From Bacillus sp. PAMC26568 (GTDB lineage Bacteria > Bacillota > Bacilli > Bacillales > Bacillaceae): a stretch of DNA of 64,000 nt. The position numbers and the translations under genes are program-made. The stretch covers positions 1,736,001 through 1,800,000 of the forward strand of contig NZ_CP060137.1 in assembly GCF_014235785.1 (NCBI RefSeq), read 5' to 3'. Shown here in pieces: positions 1 through 8,268 of this stretch (its first letter is position 1; the number at the start of each line of letters is the position of its first letter). Below the pieces are notes generated by a model. The model saw nothing but the letters and a program-made list of their open reading frames with translations. It did no database searches and was not told where the DNA came from.

Positions 1-1
1 T

Positions 2-250
2 ATATCTCCTATTTCTAAGATTGCCAAGATAGAAGAAGTGGCCATTTTAGATGAGTACCAGCGAAGAGGCTATGGCACATCTTTTATGAAAAGCCTTTTG
101 AATGAATCGAAACGATTAGGTGCAGAGTTTGCATATCTTGTTACTGTAAATGAAACGTCGTCAAGAGCTTTTTATGAAAAACTCGGCTTTGTAAAGGTGT
201 TAGAACAGGAAAATATTTTTAAAAATTTAGCTAATAAATCTTCATCATGA
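2..250 (+). CDS. GNAT acetyltransferase, 5' end outside window
   Basis: C-terminal 82 residues of a GNAT-family N-acetyltransferase. The frame is open back to the window edge, so the start lies upstream. The acetyl-CoA pyrophosphate loop (QRRGYGTSF) and the typical end of the fold (SSRAFYEKLGFV) are present. The substrate cannot be inferred. Confidence 0.8.
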   Translation: MSPISKIAKIEEVAILDEYQRRGYGTSFMKSLLNESKRLGAEFAYLVTVNETSSRAFYEKLGFVKVLEQENIFKNLANKSSS

Positions 251-346
251 TTTTTTTACAGGAAATTGGGCGAATGCACATACAGGACAGCCACCCACTT
301 CATAAAGTAGTCTGTAAAGAAAATTCAAATGAAGAGGTGTTTGTAA

Positions 347-475
347 ATGTACGGTTATGACTGCGGATGTGCATATCCTTCTTATCCGGTTCACGGCGGG
401 CATGGAAACTGCTTTGTATTGATTGTTGTCTTGTTTATTTTGTTAATTATTGTTGGTTCAGCTTATATTTGCTAG
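347..475 (+). CDS. YjcZ-family sporulation peptide
   Basis: A 42-residue protein with a Tyr/Gly/Cys-rich head ([14 protein letters not shown]) followed by one hydrophobic segment ending in GSAYIC. This is the layout of the YjcZ family of small Bacillus proteins associated with sporulation. An SD-like GAAGAGG lies about 10 bases before the ATG and a terminator follows 14 bases after the stop. The role of the family is poorly known; a spore-membrane location is inferred from the family. Confidence 0.8.
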   Translation: MYGYDCGCAYPSYPVHGGHGNCFVLIVVLFILLIIVGSAYIC

Positions 476-488
476 TACGCTATGAAAG

Positions 489-521
489 AAGCCTCTCTTA
501 TGGGGCTTTTTTAGTTTTTTT
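489..521 (+). terminator. Rho-independent terminator after yjcZ-like gene
   Basis: AAGCCTC pairs with GGGGCTT (one G-T pair), followed by a run of T. Confidence 0.7.
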
Positions 522-739
522 TTAAAATCCATTAAATACGGCCGATGGTTTTATTAGATAGTAGTTCTTGGTCTTGTGCTATTCCATACAACAATATGAA
601 AAGATGACAGAGGCATTGTTTCTGGGGTAAAAGGTAGGTCAAGAGTTTGGGTTGATGGTGAAAAACCTCGAACAAAACGGTTTAAATATAGGAATTAATT
701 CCCTATTTTTCGTTTTAATAGGAAAAATTTGAAATAAAA

Positions 740-768
740 TTGCTATTCATATGTCGAACTGTTATGAT
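740..768 (+). promoter_or_regulatory. Promoter of the cold shock gene
   Basis: TTGCTA, 17 bases, TATGAT. This would give a 5' untranslated region of about 110 bases before the cold shock gene, which is typical of csp mRNAs whose leader controls translation in the cold. It is inferred from spacing and consensus only. Bases 522-739 hold no gene. Confidence 0.5.
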
Positions 769-884
769 GAGAGAGAATTATTTTTGTTCGAATGATAATT
801 TTCAAACGGATTTTGTCTTGATTGAAATGAACATGAACAAGAATAGTAATACAATGTGTGTTTACACACTAGGAGGCAACAAAA

Positions 885-1085
885 ATGGAACAAGGTAAAG
901 TAAAATGGTTTAACTCAGAAAAAGGTTTTGGATTCATCGAAGTTGAAGGTGGAGAAGATGTATTCGTTCATTTCTCAGCTATTCAAGGCGAAGGCTACAA
1001 AACATTAGAAGAAGGCCAATCAGTTACATTTGAAACTGAGCAAGGTCAACGTGGACTTCAAGCAACTAACGTTCGCAAAGCATAA
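885..1085 (+). CDS. Cold shock protein (CspA/CspB family)
   Basis: A 66-residue single cold-shock domain, the full length for the family. The RNA-binding motifs KGFGFI (residues 13-18) and VFVHF (26-30) are both intact. The protein binds single-stranded nucleic acid and acts as an RNA chaperone in the cytoplasm. A good SD (AGGAGG) precedes the ATG and a terminator follows directly. It is monocistronic. Which Bacillus paralogue (cspB, cspC or cspD) it matches cannot be settled by eye. Confidence 0.95.
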   Translation: MEQGKVKWFNSEKGFGFIEVEGGEDVFVHFSAIQGEGYKTLEEGQSVTFETEQGQRGLQATNVRKA

Positions 1086-1103
1086 TCCATATAAAACGTC
1101 CGG

Positions 1104-1132
1104 GCAGCCCTTCAATCAGGGCTGTTTTTTTG
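1104..1132 (+). terminator. Terminator after csp
   Basis: CAGCCCT / AGGGCTG stem followed by T7. Confidence 0.85.
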
Positions 1133-1224
1133 TGTTATTATTCGTTTTTGTTGTTCGGTGTGGAAGATGATGGTAGATTTGAAAGAAGCACACTAAAAGC
1201 AGTGTGCCTTAAAGGGGGATTCAA

Positions 1225-1848
1225 GTGTATATTCCAAAGCATTTTAAATTAAATGAAAAAGAAGGAATCTACAAGATAATCGAAGAGAATAGCTTTGCCA
1301 CTCTATTTTCACTGCTTGATGGCATCCCTTTTGCTACACATCTGCCGCTTGCTTTAGACAGAGCTGAAGAAGTTTTAATTGGTCACGTTGCCCGACAGAA
1401 TCCACAATGGAAAGACATGCAACATCAGCAGGTTCTTGCTGTTTTTCATGGTCCACATTCCTATATTTCACCTTCGTGGTATGAAACAAACACTGCCGTT
1501 CCAACTTGGAATTATACAGCTGTACATGTTTATGGAGAAGCTGAAATGATTGAAAGTGAACAGGAACTCATGAAATCCCTGCAAGATTTGGTGGACACCT
1601 ATGAGAAACCAGACAGTTCGTACGAATTAGATAAAGCAGATCCTGCATACATAAAAGGATTAAGCAAAGGGATTGTTGGATTCAGAATAAAAATCACTAA
1701 GATGGAAGGCAAAAGCAAACTTAGTCAAAATCATTCAATCAAACGCAGAGAAACAGTCATAGAACAGCTTGAACAATTGAAAAGCGAAAATGCGAAGCAC
1801 ATTGCAAGTCTTATGAAGGAAACAATTGTGAATGATAGTGAATCTTAA
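1225..1848 (+). CDS. PaiB-like FMN-binding regulator
   Basis: 207 residues, the usual length of PaiB (FMN-binding negative transcriptional regulator, split-barrel fold). Family signatures are visible: the MYIPKHFK start, [29 protein letters not shown] and VPTWNY. The start is GTG with an AAAGGGGG SD. In B. subtilis PaiB is linked to PaiA and to control of protease and sporulation genes. Here the gene stands alone. A second, truncated member of the family follows a paiA-type gene near 59.7 kb. The exact role is inferred from the family. Confidence 0.88.
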   Translation: MYIPKHFKLNEKEGIYKIIEENSFATLFSLLDGIPFATHLPLALDRAEEVLIGHVARQNPQWKDMQHQQVLAVFHGPHSYISPSWYETNTAVPTWNYTAVHVYGEAEMIESEQELMKSLQDLVDTYEKPDSSYELDKADPAYIKGLSKGIVGFRIKITKMEGKSKLSQNHSIKRRETVIEQLEQLKSENAKHIASLMKETIVNDSES

Positions 1849-1969
1849 CAAATGTATCCATATGTGAGTGGATTTTGCAGTTTGATTCTAGTTCTTGTGC
1901 TGCTTTCTGGCTGCATTGCAGATTGTGAAGTAAATATGTGAATTTATGGTAGATTGGAGGAAAATAGCT

Positions 1970-2656
1970 ATGAATATTAGATGGGAAGAAATATCATTTG
2001 AGGACACGACTTACCTGGAAGATGCCCTGAAACTTTACGATCAATCGTTTCCGGTCGATGTAAGAGAACCTCATCAGGTAGTTGCCGAAAGTTTTAAATA
2101 CACTAACATCAGCTTTCCAAATACTTTTAGGTTCTTGATTGGGTTAGAAGGAGAGCAGCTAGTTTCATTTGCAACTGCACACTATTTAGCAGATGTGAAT
2201 TCAGGGTTTATCGTTTACATATGTATAAATCCTCATATAAGAAGCAAGGGGTTAGGATCAAAAACGCTATTGAAAATCGAAGAAATCCTTAACAAAGATG
2301 CCAAATTGGCTGGATATCCTTCTTTAAAAACGATTTTTTTAGAAACAGAAAAACTGGAGGCAGTACATACTGCAGAAGAAAAAGAGGACTGTGTAAAAAG
2401 AAATCGTTTCTTTGAAAGAAATAACTATATTCTGTTTGAAGACATTGAATATATACAGCCTCCATTACATAAAGATGGGGAACATGTACCTTTGCATCTT
2501 TATTCCAAACATATCGGCAAAGATCATTTTTCTATTGAAGAAATCAAAGAAATAGTGAAGGCCATGTACAAGGAAAAATACTTTAATGTAAATAAAATAG
2601 ATAGGCATCTGCTTGAAAATTGTTTGTTGAAAATGGAGATTAACACTAGCTTTTAA
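1970..2656 (+). CDS. GNAT family N-acetyltransferase
   Basis: 228 residues with a GNAT core: a strand ending FIVYICINPHIRSKGLG that holds the acetyl-CoA loop (R-S-K-G-L-G), and an aromatic FFERNNYILFED near the end of the fold. The chosen ATG has the SD GGAGG 9 bases upstream; an in-frame ATG at 1946 lacks one. A C-terminal extension of about 60 residues follows the core. The substrate is unknown. The gene is monocistronic and is followed by a terminator. Confidence 0.75.
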   Translation: MNIRWEEISFEDTTYLEDALKLYDQSFPVDVREPHQVVAESFKYTNISFPNTFRFLIGLEGEQLVSFATAHYLADVNSGFIVYICINPHIRSKGLGSKTLLKIEEILNKDAKLAGYPSLKTIFLETEKLEAVHTAEEKEDCVKRNRFFERNNYILFEDIEYIQPPLHKDGEHVPLHLYSKHIGKDHFSIEEIKEIVKAMYKEKYFNVNKIDRHLLENCLLKMEINTSF

Positions 2657-2673
2657 ACTCTTGTGTCCAAAAC

Positions 2674-2703
2674 AAAAAGAACAGTGAATAGCTGTTCTTT
2701 TTG
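2674..2703 (+). terminator. Terminator after the GNAT gene
   Basis: AAAAAGAACAG / CTGTTCTTTTT, a perfect stem with an 8-base loop. Confidence 0.85.
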
Positions 2704-2708
2704 TTGCC

Positions 2709-2766
2709 GTTCCAATTTAATCGTTCAAAACCTTTTCAAGAGTCACTCTAGTATTGGAACTTTTTG
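2709..2766 (+). other. Long-loop hairpin ending in T-run
   Basis: GTTCCAAT (2709-2716) pairs perfectly with ATTGGAAC (2753-2760), which is followed by TTTTTG. The 36-base loop makes a simple terminator unlikely. It may be an antitermination leader or a remnant; no function is assigned. Confidence 0.3.
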
Positions 2767-2828
2767 TTTAGTTAAAACGTAAGTAAGAAAGTGATTGCAT
2801 TTGAATAAGTTAATAGAGGAGAATTTAA

Positions 2829-3359
2829 ATGGAAACGTTTATTGCGTATGCAGTTGTTTTTATTATGGCAGCCATTCCGCTGTTTGAGGTTTACGGTGTC
2901 ATTCCAATAGGGATATTGGCAGGACTTTCGCCGATTGCAGTGACCATTACTGCTTTTTTAGGGAATGCGTTTACAGTCGTATTGCTCATTTTGCTTATTG
3001 AAAAGGTGAAAATTTGGCTTCAAAAGAGAAAGATGAAGAAACAAGATCCTATTGTGATAAACGAAGAAGCAGCAACGCTAGAAGAAAATGAGACTAAGCG
3101 GTCCAAGAGAGCTAAAAAACTATGGAATCGGTTTGGATTGCCAGGTCTGACGATTATTGGACCTCTTTTAGTAGGATCCCATTTGGCTGCATTTTTAAGT
3201 ATGGGATTCGGGTCAAAACGAACAGCCGTTACAGGATGGATGCTTGCGAGCTTGCTCATCTGGTCAGCAGCTGCCGGAATTGGGACGTGGCTTGGTGCAG
3301 ACTTTTTGACTGCAGAAGGACAGTATGAAGGCTTTTTAAAAGACTTCCTGGAGAAATAA
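2829..3359 (+). CDS. Small multidrug export family membrane protein
   Basis: 176 residues resembling the putative small multidrug export family (Pfam Sm_multidrug_ex). Two N-terminal membrane segments include the motif IPLFEVYGVIPIG. A charged cytoplasmic loop at about residues 60-100 (KRKMKKQ...KRSKRAKK) comes next, then the conserved FGLPGLTIIGPLLVGS and a last pair of membrane segments. Transport activity is a family label only and no substrate can be inferred. The SD is GAGGAG before the ATG. It is monocistronic. Confidence 0.75.
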   Translation: METFIAYAVVFIMAAIPLFEVYGVIPIGILAGLSPIAVTITAFLGNAFTVVLLILLIEKVKIWLQKRKMKKQDPIVINEEAATLEENETKRSKRAKKLWNRFGLPGLTIIGPLLVGSHLAAFLSMGFGSKRTAVTGWMLASLLIWSAAAGIGTWLGADFLTAEGQYEGFLKDFLEK

Positions 3360-3502
3360 GGACACGATTGTAAATAAAACAATCAGTTAACCCGGAAAAA
3401 CAAACTGACAGTCTGTTTATCTTTCAGATTTCGACAATAAGACCTACTGTGATTACTTATCTATTCGGAGCAATAAAACAAGTAAGATTGCAATACATAA
3501 TG

Positions 3503-3540
3503 AAAGCGTCTCTTCTAAAAAGAAGGACGCTTATTCATTT
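3503..3540 (+). terminator. Terminator-like hairpin
   Basis: AAGCGTC pairs with GACGCTT around an inner CTTCT / AGAAG stem, followed by a T-rich tract. Confidence 0.6.
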
Positions 3541-3656
3541 AAGTACAGTTTACTAGCTTTGATCAATCATATCTCTCTAATAGAGTGAATATAATTTCCA
3601 TGAATGCACGCTCTATTTTCTTCTGAAGTAATAAATGAGGGAGGGAGACCCTGCTA

Positions 3657-4454
3657 TTGATCGATACTATTTTTATCAGTCATGCTCATTGTGATGAAGC
3701 CTATGTCCGAGAACTGGTTAACTTGCTGACGATGATGAAGGTGCCGAATATTGTATGCAGTTCATATCCCGGCTATCATATTCCAAATGATGAAGATATT
3801 TACGATTATCTTCATAAGAAATTAAGCGGCAACTCATGGGTCATTTATGTGCTGTCTGATCATTACTATAAAAGTGCTGCGTGCTTAAATGAAATGGGAG
3901 CATGCTGGATCTTAAATAAAAAATACACGGCTATATTAACACCTGCTTTTGATTATAAAGAAATGAAGGGTGCAATAAATCCGAATCAAGTTTCATTCAA
4001 GCTGAACGATTTGGATCGTTTGTATGAATTTCTTGAAAGCAGCAGAGAGGTTTTTAAGTTTGAGAAGCAGCCTGGCACGTTCTTAGTCAAGATATGCGAG
4101 CAGGCAATTCGGAACATAAATCAAATTGCCGACGATGAAAAAAGAGACAAAAAACTGATCGCCTGCAGTGTAGAGGGGATCCGTATCGATCCTAAAGATA
4201 GTCTTAGCCTGCAGATTAGACTGCGATTAAAGAATCCCGAAGACCATGATATTCAGCTCGATGTTTTGAAAATGGAGCTGTTTGATGAAAATGGAGTGTC
4301 TTTCAAGTACACCCTTCAGCCTGCTGAAATTAAATTATACAGCCTTGAGAATAAAATCGCGTTTTTATCTGTGAAGATCGGTGATTCAAAATATGAACCT
4401 TATTTGCACCAAAATGAAAAAATAGATTTAAAATACAGCAGGGATGTTTGGTAA
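3657..4454 (+). CDS. TIR-domain protein with beta-rich C-terminal domain
   Basis: 265 residues. Residues 1-150 form a TIR domain: it opens IFISHAHCDEAYVRELVNLL and has the hydrophobic strand SWVIYVLSDHYYKS. The putative catalytic glutamate of TIR NADases sits at E79 in the context CLNEMGACW. Residues 160-265 look like a beta-rich domain that I do not recognise. The TTG start has a strong SD (GAGGGAGGG). The next gene starts 30 bases downstream, so the two are probably one operon. Many bacterial TIR proteins degrade NAD+ or make signal nucleotides in antiphage defence. Defence here is an inference, because no partner such as ThsA is recognisable nearby. Confidence 0.75.
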   Translation: MIDTIFISHAHCDEAYVRELVNLLTMMKVPNIVCSSYPGYHIPNDEDIYDYLHKKLSGNSWVIYVLSDHYYKSAACLNEMGACWILNKKYTAILTPAFDYKEMKGAINPNQVSFKLNDLDRLYEFLESSREVFKFEKQPGTFLVKICEQAIRNINQIADDEKRDKKLIACSVEGIRIDPKDSLSLQIRLRLKNPEDHDIQLDVLKMELFDENGVSFKYTLQPAEIKLYSLENKIAFLSVKIGDSKYEPYLHQNEKIDLKYSRDVW

Positions 4455-4484
4455 TGGTGATAGATTGGAAGTGGAGGTATGGCG

Positions 4485-5171
4485 ATGAGAGTTGAATTAA
4501 GTCCAGAGCAGAAAAAACTGCGGAAGCTATTGAAAGTGAAGGTAGCAGAGATTCTAGATTTTCTATCGTTAACAAGGGAAGAAAGAAGAAGTCAATCCTA
4601 CGAGAAAATCGAGAAGGTCTATGAGGAAATGGGTTCGACTGCCCATAAATTGCATCTTACACTTGATCCAAAACCAAAACTTCACCGTGAAACCATTCGT
4701 ATCCGGGGGATGAAGCCTGAGCATCCAGAGTTTTATCACCACGTTCGTCCTGTAGAAGAATTGCTTAACTATTTGGATAATATTAACGCAAATGATGAAC
4801 CGGAGGATCAGACACTTGGCAAAACCTTTCACTTGGATGTCTATACACGCAAGTGGGGGCATTATGATAGATATACACTAATTCGAAATGAAGAGGGCTG
4901 GCTCATTCAGCACATGTCACAGAGCGAACAGGCTGGAAGAGATGCTGAACCGATTTTAAGCTATGTACTTCGTCATGATCATGTCTCCTATCCTCGTAAT
5001 CTAAGTTCAATCATGGAAGACATTTGGTACAGGGCTGCTGAAGAAGGACTAACAGAAGAGCAAGTACAGGGCATGCTCAAGGAAGTGTCTGAATGGATCT
5101 CCATGACAGAACAAAATTATCCAAGCCATATTGCCCTTAAAAAAAATAAGCAAAAGGGCTATTTCTCTTAA
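4485..5171 (+). CDS. Unknown protein paired with the TIR gene
   Basis: 228 residues of no family I recognise. The N-terminal 50 residues are charged and helical (ELSPEQKKLRKLLKVKVAEIL), the middle is mixed, and the C-terminal third is helical with many acidic and aromatic residues. There is no signal peptide or membrane segment, so it is probably cytoplasmic. The ATG at 4485 is preferred because GGAGG lies 7 bases upstream; the ATG at 4479 is too close to the SD. The 30-base gap after the TIR gene and the shared terminator suggest a two-gene unit. It could be a sensor or effector partner, but this is unproven. Confidence 0.6.
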   Translation: MRVELSPEQKKLRKLLKVKVAEILDFLSLTREERRSQSYEKIEKVYEEMGSTAHKLHLTLDPKPKLHRETIRIRGMKPEHPEFYHHVRPVEELLNYLDNINANDEPEDQTLGKTFHLDVYTRKWGHYDRYTLIRNEEGWLIQHMSQSEQAGRDAEPILSYVLRHDHVSYPRNLSSIMEDIWYRAAEEGLTEEQVQGMLKEVSEWISMTEQNYPSHIALKKNKQKGYFS

Positions 5172-5188
5172 GAAACAGCTCTTTTTTA
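5154..5188 (+). terminator. Terminator of the TIR gene pair
   Basis: AGGGCT...AGCTCT stem with an inner TTTCT / AGAAA pairing and T6. It overlaps the stop codon of the upstream gene. Confidence 0.65.
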
Positions 5189-5292
5189 TTGGTTCTTTTC
5201 TCAAACATATCTTAATGAAAGTCGTACAAAGTCTAAATGAGAGAAACAACAATTAATGCACACAGCTTTTTATTATATCGGGAGGAATTTAT

Positions 5293-6102
5293 ATGGGATA
5301 TTTCGTAAAAGCAGAACAAGATGTCAATTTATTTGTTGAGGATATTGGTACGAAAGATGGCCGCGTCATTTTTTTTCTCCATGGATGGCCTGTCAACCAT
5401 AAAATGTACGAGTATCAGTTTAATCAGCTGCCAAGGCAAGGTTTTAGATGCATTGCAATCGACATCCGCGGTTTTGGCAAATCAGACCGACCATGGCAAG
5501 GCTATTCCTATGACAGAATATCTGATGATGTTCGGACGGTGATTGACGCTTTGCAGCTAAAAGACGTCATTTTAGCCGGATTTTCTATGGGCGGGGCTAT
5601 TGCGATTCGCTACATGGCGCGCCATGCAGGTCATCAAGTGTCAAAGCTTGCACTTTTTGGAGCAGCCGCACCATCTTTCACAAAACGTCCTGACTATCCA
5701 TATGGGATGTCAAAAACCGAGGTAAACAAACTCATTGAACAAACCTACAAAGACCGGCCTGAAATGCTTACAGGATTTGGCGGAATTTTCTTTGCGAAGT
5801 ACATTACAGAAAGCTTTAAGAACTGGTTCCAGGACTTAGGACTTGAAGCATCAGGTCACGGAACTGCTCTTTCTGCCGTTTCGCTGAGAGATGAAGATCT
5901 CCGCGATGACTTAGGGAAAATTAACGTTCCAACCGCCATTTTTCATGGGATGAAAGACCAAGTATGTCCATTTGTTTTTGCCAAGCTAATGAATGATGGA
6001 ATTAAAGACTCTGAGCTTGTACCATTCAAGTACAGCGGACATGGTTTGTTTTATGATGAAATGGAAAAGTTTAATAGGGAACTGGTAAGATTTTTAGAAT
6101 AA
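5293..6102 (+). CDS. Alpha/beta hydrolase
   Basis: 269 residues, a complete alpha/beta hydrolase fold. The oxyanion region is HGWP (30-33), the nucleophile elbow GFSMGG has Ser98, the acid is probably D222 (HGMKDQ) and the histidine is probably H250 (YSGHG). The sequence style matches the non-haem chloroperoxidase/arylesterase group. The natural substrate is unknown. A perfect SD (GGGAGGA) precedes the ATG. It is a single gene in the cytoplasm. Confidence 0.85.
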   Translation: MGYFVKAEQDVNLFVEDIGTKDGRVIFFLHGWPVNHKMYEYQFNQLPRQGFRCIAIDIRGFGKSDRPWQGYSYDRISDDVRTVIDALQLKDVILAGFSMGGAIAIRYMARHAGHQVSKLALFGAAAPSFTKRPDYPYGMSKTEVNKLIEQTYKDRPEMLTGFGGIFFAKYITESFKNWFQDLGLEASGHGTALSAVSLRDEDLRDDLGKINVPTAIFHGMKDQVCPFVFAKLMNDGIKDSELVPFKYSGHGLFYDEMEKFNRELVRFLE

Positions 6103-6189
6103 GAGCAGTAAAATGGCTAATTCAGATTGATAACTTCCTCTATTGTGAGTATCATCAAGATAGTGTACATAAAGAGGAGGCATCATTTT

Positions 6190-6810
6190 TTGAAAATGCA
6201 CGTACTATTCTACACATTTATTTTTCTGCTTTGCTTTTTGCTCGGGACCATTCAAGCTCCCATTCCATTGATAGGGTTGCTGCTGATCGTTTCAATGGGG
6301 GGATATATGTATGTACAAATCAGTCCAATTCTATTCTCGAAGGATGTTAAAAAATCGGAAAAATACTTAATAAAACATCAAAAAAATCCGATGTATCAGC
6401 TCTATTACGCAATAGCCAACAACAAGGATGCTGAAGCAGAAACAGCACTAGCAGCATTCAATGCCAAATACAAAAACTCATATAGACAGGCGTTATTGAA
6501 CACAACTTATGCGGTTTACAAAAAGGATTTACAGGCTGCAAAGGAAAATGTAAGAGCGATAAAGCAAGCGTCGTATCGTTTGTATTATGAGGCTTTTATT
6601 GCAATTGAATCCAAGCAATTAAATAAAGCGCGTGAAATTGCGGATCAGCTGCCCCAGGGATGGATGAAGGAAAGTATTTATGCAGAAATTTTTGAGAAGC
6701 AAGGAAATAAAACCTTAGCAATAGAGCATGCGAAAAAGGCATTTGAACAAACAAGAGGGCTGCAGCGGTATATGATCTACAAAAATAATGAATCTTATTT
6801 TGCTTCTTAA
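6190..6810 (+). CDS. Membrane-anchored TPR-like protein, unknown function
   Basis: 206 residues. Two N-terminal hydrophobic helices (about residues 3-45) are followed by a soluble helical part with alanine-rich repeats (NNKDAEAETALAAFNAKY, KKAFEQTRG) reminiscent of tetratricopeptide repeats. The TTG at 6190 is chosen because GAGGAGG lies 9 bases upstream; the ATG at 6196 is the alternative. It is probably a membrane scaffold or adaptor. I do not recognise the family. Confidence 0.6.
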   Translation: MKMHVLFYTFIFLLCFLLGTIQAPIPLIGLLLIVSMGGYMYVQISPILFSKDVKKSEKYLIKHQKNPMYQLYYAIANNKDAEAETALAAFNAKYKNSYRQALLNTTYAVYKKDLQAAKENVRAIKQASYRLYYEAFIAIESKQLNKAREIADQLPQGWMKESIYAEIFEKQGNKTLAIEHAKKAFEQTRGLQRYMIYKNNESYFAS

Positions 6811-6811
6811 G

Positions 6812-6838
6812 GCACCAATACAGGATTGGTGTTTTTTA
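6812..6838 (+). terminator. Terminator
   Basis: CACCAAT / ATTGGTG stem followed by T6, 2 bases after the stop codon. Confidence 0.85.
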
Positions 6839-6917
6839 TGTTCAAAAAAAGATTTCTTTGATAGTAAGGGGATTATTTAACAGGTTAATGCCTTTATAGC
6901 TGAAGGGAAGTGTCTTA

Positions 6918-7145
6918 ATGGAATTCGTTTTTGTTTTGATCATATGCCCAATCATTGTCACCGTTCTATCTGCAGCAAGCTGCTTTTTGCTGAAAAAGTG
7001 GTACATCATGCCGATAGCTGTCCTCATTTTGTTTAGTGTGTTAACATTTACATTATTTAACGATTCTTTTTTCATTTGGGTCATTGTTTACACTATACTT
7101 TCAATTGTTGTCAGCTGGATTGTGAAATTTATTAAAAAGAAGTAA
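6918..7145 (+). CDS. Small membrane protein (DUF2651/YbeF-like)
   Basis: 75 residues, nearly all hydrophobic, with two to three membrane segments and a short lysine tail (KFIKKK). Length and pattern fit the YbeF/DUF2651 group of Bacillus membrane proteins of unknown role. The ATG has a GAAGGGAAG SD. It shares a bidirectional terminator with the convergent HD-domain gene. Confidence 0.6.
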   Translation: MEFVFVLIICPIIVTVLSAASCFLLKKWYIMPIAVLILFSVLTFTLFNDSFFIWVIVYTILSIVVSWIVKFIKKK

Positions 7146-7151
7146 TCGTTT

Positions 7152-7182
7152 AGGTCATTTCTTAAGGAGAAATGACCTTTAC
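7152..7182. terminator. Bidirectional terminator
   Basis: AGGTCATTTCT / AGAAATGACCT perfect 11-bp stem between convergent genes. The stop codon of the minus-strand gene lies in its loop. Confidence 0.85.
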
Positions 7183-8139
7183 AAACATTCCCTCCGCAGC
7201 TTTTTTAGAAGCTTTTTCATTCATCAGCTTTACTTTATCCGATAATAAGGATGCTTTGACCAATTTGTCATTATGAAGAACAGGGGGATCGATGAGTCTG
7301 ATTTTAGTCTTTCGATGTAAATCGTAGTCGTTTTGGTCTTCTTTAACAATTTTTCTGGGATGCAGTTGATTTACCAGCTGCTTTATTTCATAATCGTGTG
7401 AAGAATTCAGAATTTCCATTACTTCTTGATCAGTGCCAAGCAAATCATCAAGTTTAATGATCTGTTTGTTCAATGCGCATTTCAATATTTTCGCCAAAGA
7501 GTCGTATCCGTATATATTTAGAGGATCCATAAAGAAATCAATGACTTCTTTGTAATAGATTTCTGTAAACCATTCAGCTGCTTCAATTGAGAGAAGAACC
7601 ATTTTCCCGTCTTTTGTGAATACATTATCCAGGAAAAACTGGACTTCTTTATTGGAAATGTATCCATATTGATGCATATCTCTCAGTGTATAATCCACTC
7701 GATCTGCACATAATTCAGGGGCAGGCTGTTCAAGTAAAGTCCATTTAGAATCGCCAAACAGGATTTCTTTATAGTCGTAGCCGCTATTATGCAGGATCCA
7801 TGGAATATCAGAATCTTCAACGACATGTTTATATATTTTTTCATGATAGTCTTCTTCTTTATTTTCTAAAACAAAATCAATCACATGTGAAAATGCTGTG
7901 TGTGAGATGTCGTGAAGCAATCCTGCTATCTGTTCCTCCAATGAGCCGCCCAGCTTCTTTATTAAAATCATCACGCCAATGGAATGTTCGAATCGAGTTA
8001 CATCCCATTTTTCATTCACCAGGTAGCTTGCTCCTCCTTGGTGAATGCCTTTTAATCTTTGAACTGGTTTACTGTTTATCAGTTCTTCCAGAATTCCTTC
8101 AACTTTAAACTCTCCATAAACGCTATCATTGATAATCAT
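7162..8139 (-). CDS. HD-domain phosphohydrolase
   Basis: 325 residues resembling the COG1078/dGTPase-like HD family. The metal-binding histidine and HD pair are in RFEHSIGV and GLLHDISHTAFSH, with a later Asp in ELCADRVDYTLRD. The N-terminal region (YGEFKVEGILEELINSKPVQRLKGI) is typical of this group. Members hydrolyse nucleotides, but the substrate is unknown here. The SD is AGGAGTTGAG before the ATG. It is transcribed alone, convergent with the small membrane protein gene. Confidence 0.85.
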   Translation of the reverse strand: MIINDSVYGEFKVEGILEELINSKPVQRLKGIHQGGASYLVNEKWDVTRFEHSIGVMILIKKLGGSLEEQIAGLLHDISHTAFSHVIDFVLENKEEDYHEKIYKHVVEDSDIPWILHNSGYDYKEILFGDSKWTLLEQPAPELCADRVDYTLRDMHQYGYISNKEVQFFLDNVFTKDGKMVLLSIEAAEWFTEIYYKEVIDFFMDPLNIYGYDSLAKILKCALNKQIIKLDDLLGTDQEVMEILNSSHDYEIKQLVNQLHPRKIVKEDQNDYDLHRKTKIRLIDPPVLHNDKLVKASLLSDKVKLMNEKASKKAAEGMFVKVISP

Positions 8140-8195
8140 GTGCTCAACTCCTAACCTAAGAATATCATAGGGGCTATCTTTTTTTAAAAAAATAG

Positions 8196-8223
8196 TTTAC
8201 TATTCAAAAAAAATTGATATAAT
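8196..8223 (+). promoter_or_regulatory. Promoter of the siderophore-binding gene
   Basis: TTTACT, 16 bases, TATAAT. The -10 box abuts the Fur box, which fits iron repression by blocking RNA polymerase. Confidence 0.6.
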
Positions 8224-8242
8224 GATAATGATAATCCTTATC
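8224..8242 (+). promoter_or_regulatory. Fur box
   Basis: GATAATGATAATCCTTATC matches the 19-bp consensus GATAATGATAATCATTATC at all but one position. It lies between the -10 box and the start codon. Confidence 0.9.
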
Positions 8243-8268
8243 ACTCAATTCAGAAAGTGGGAACCAGC

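Noticed and set aside
3020-3382. 120-codon antisense ORF
   Set aside because: It is antisense to the small multidrug export gene, with no SD and no protein-like motifs.
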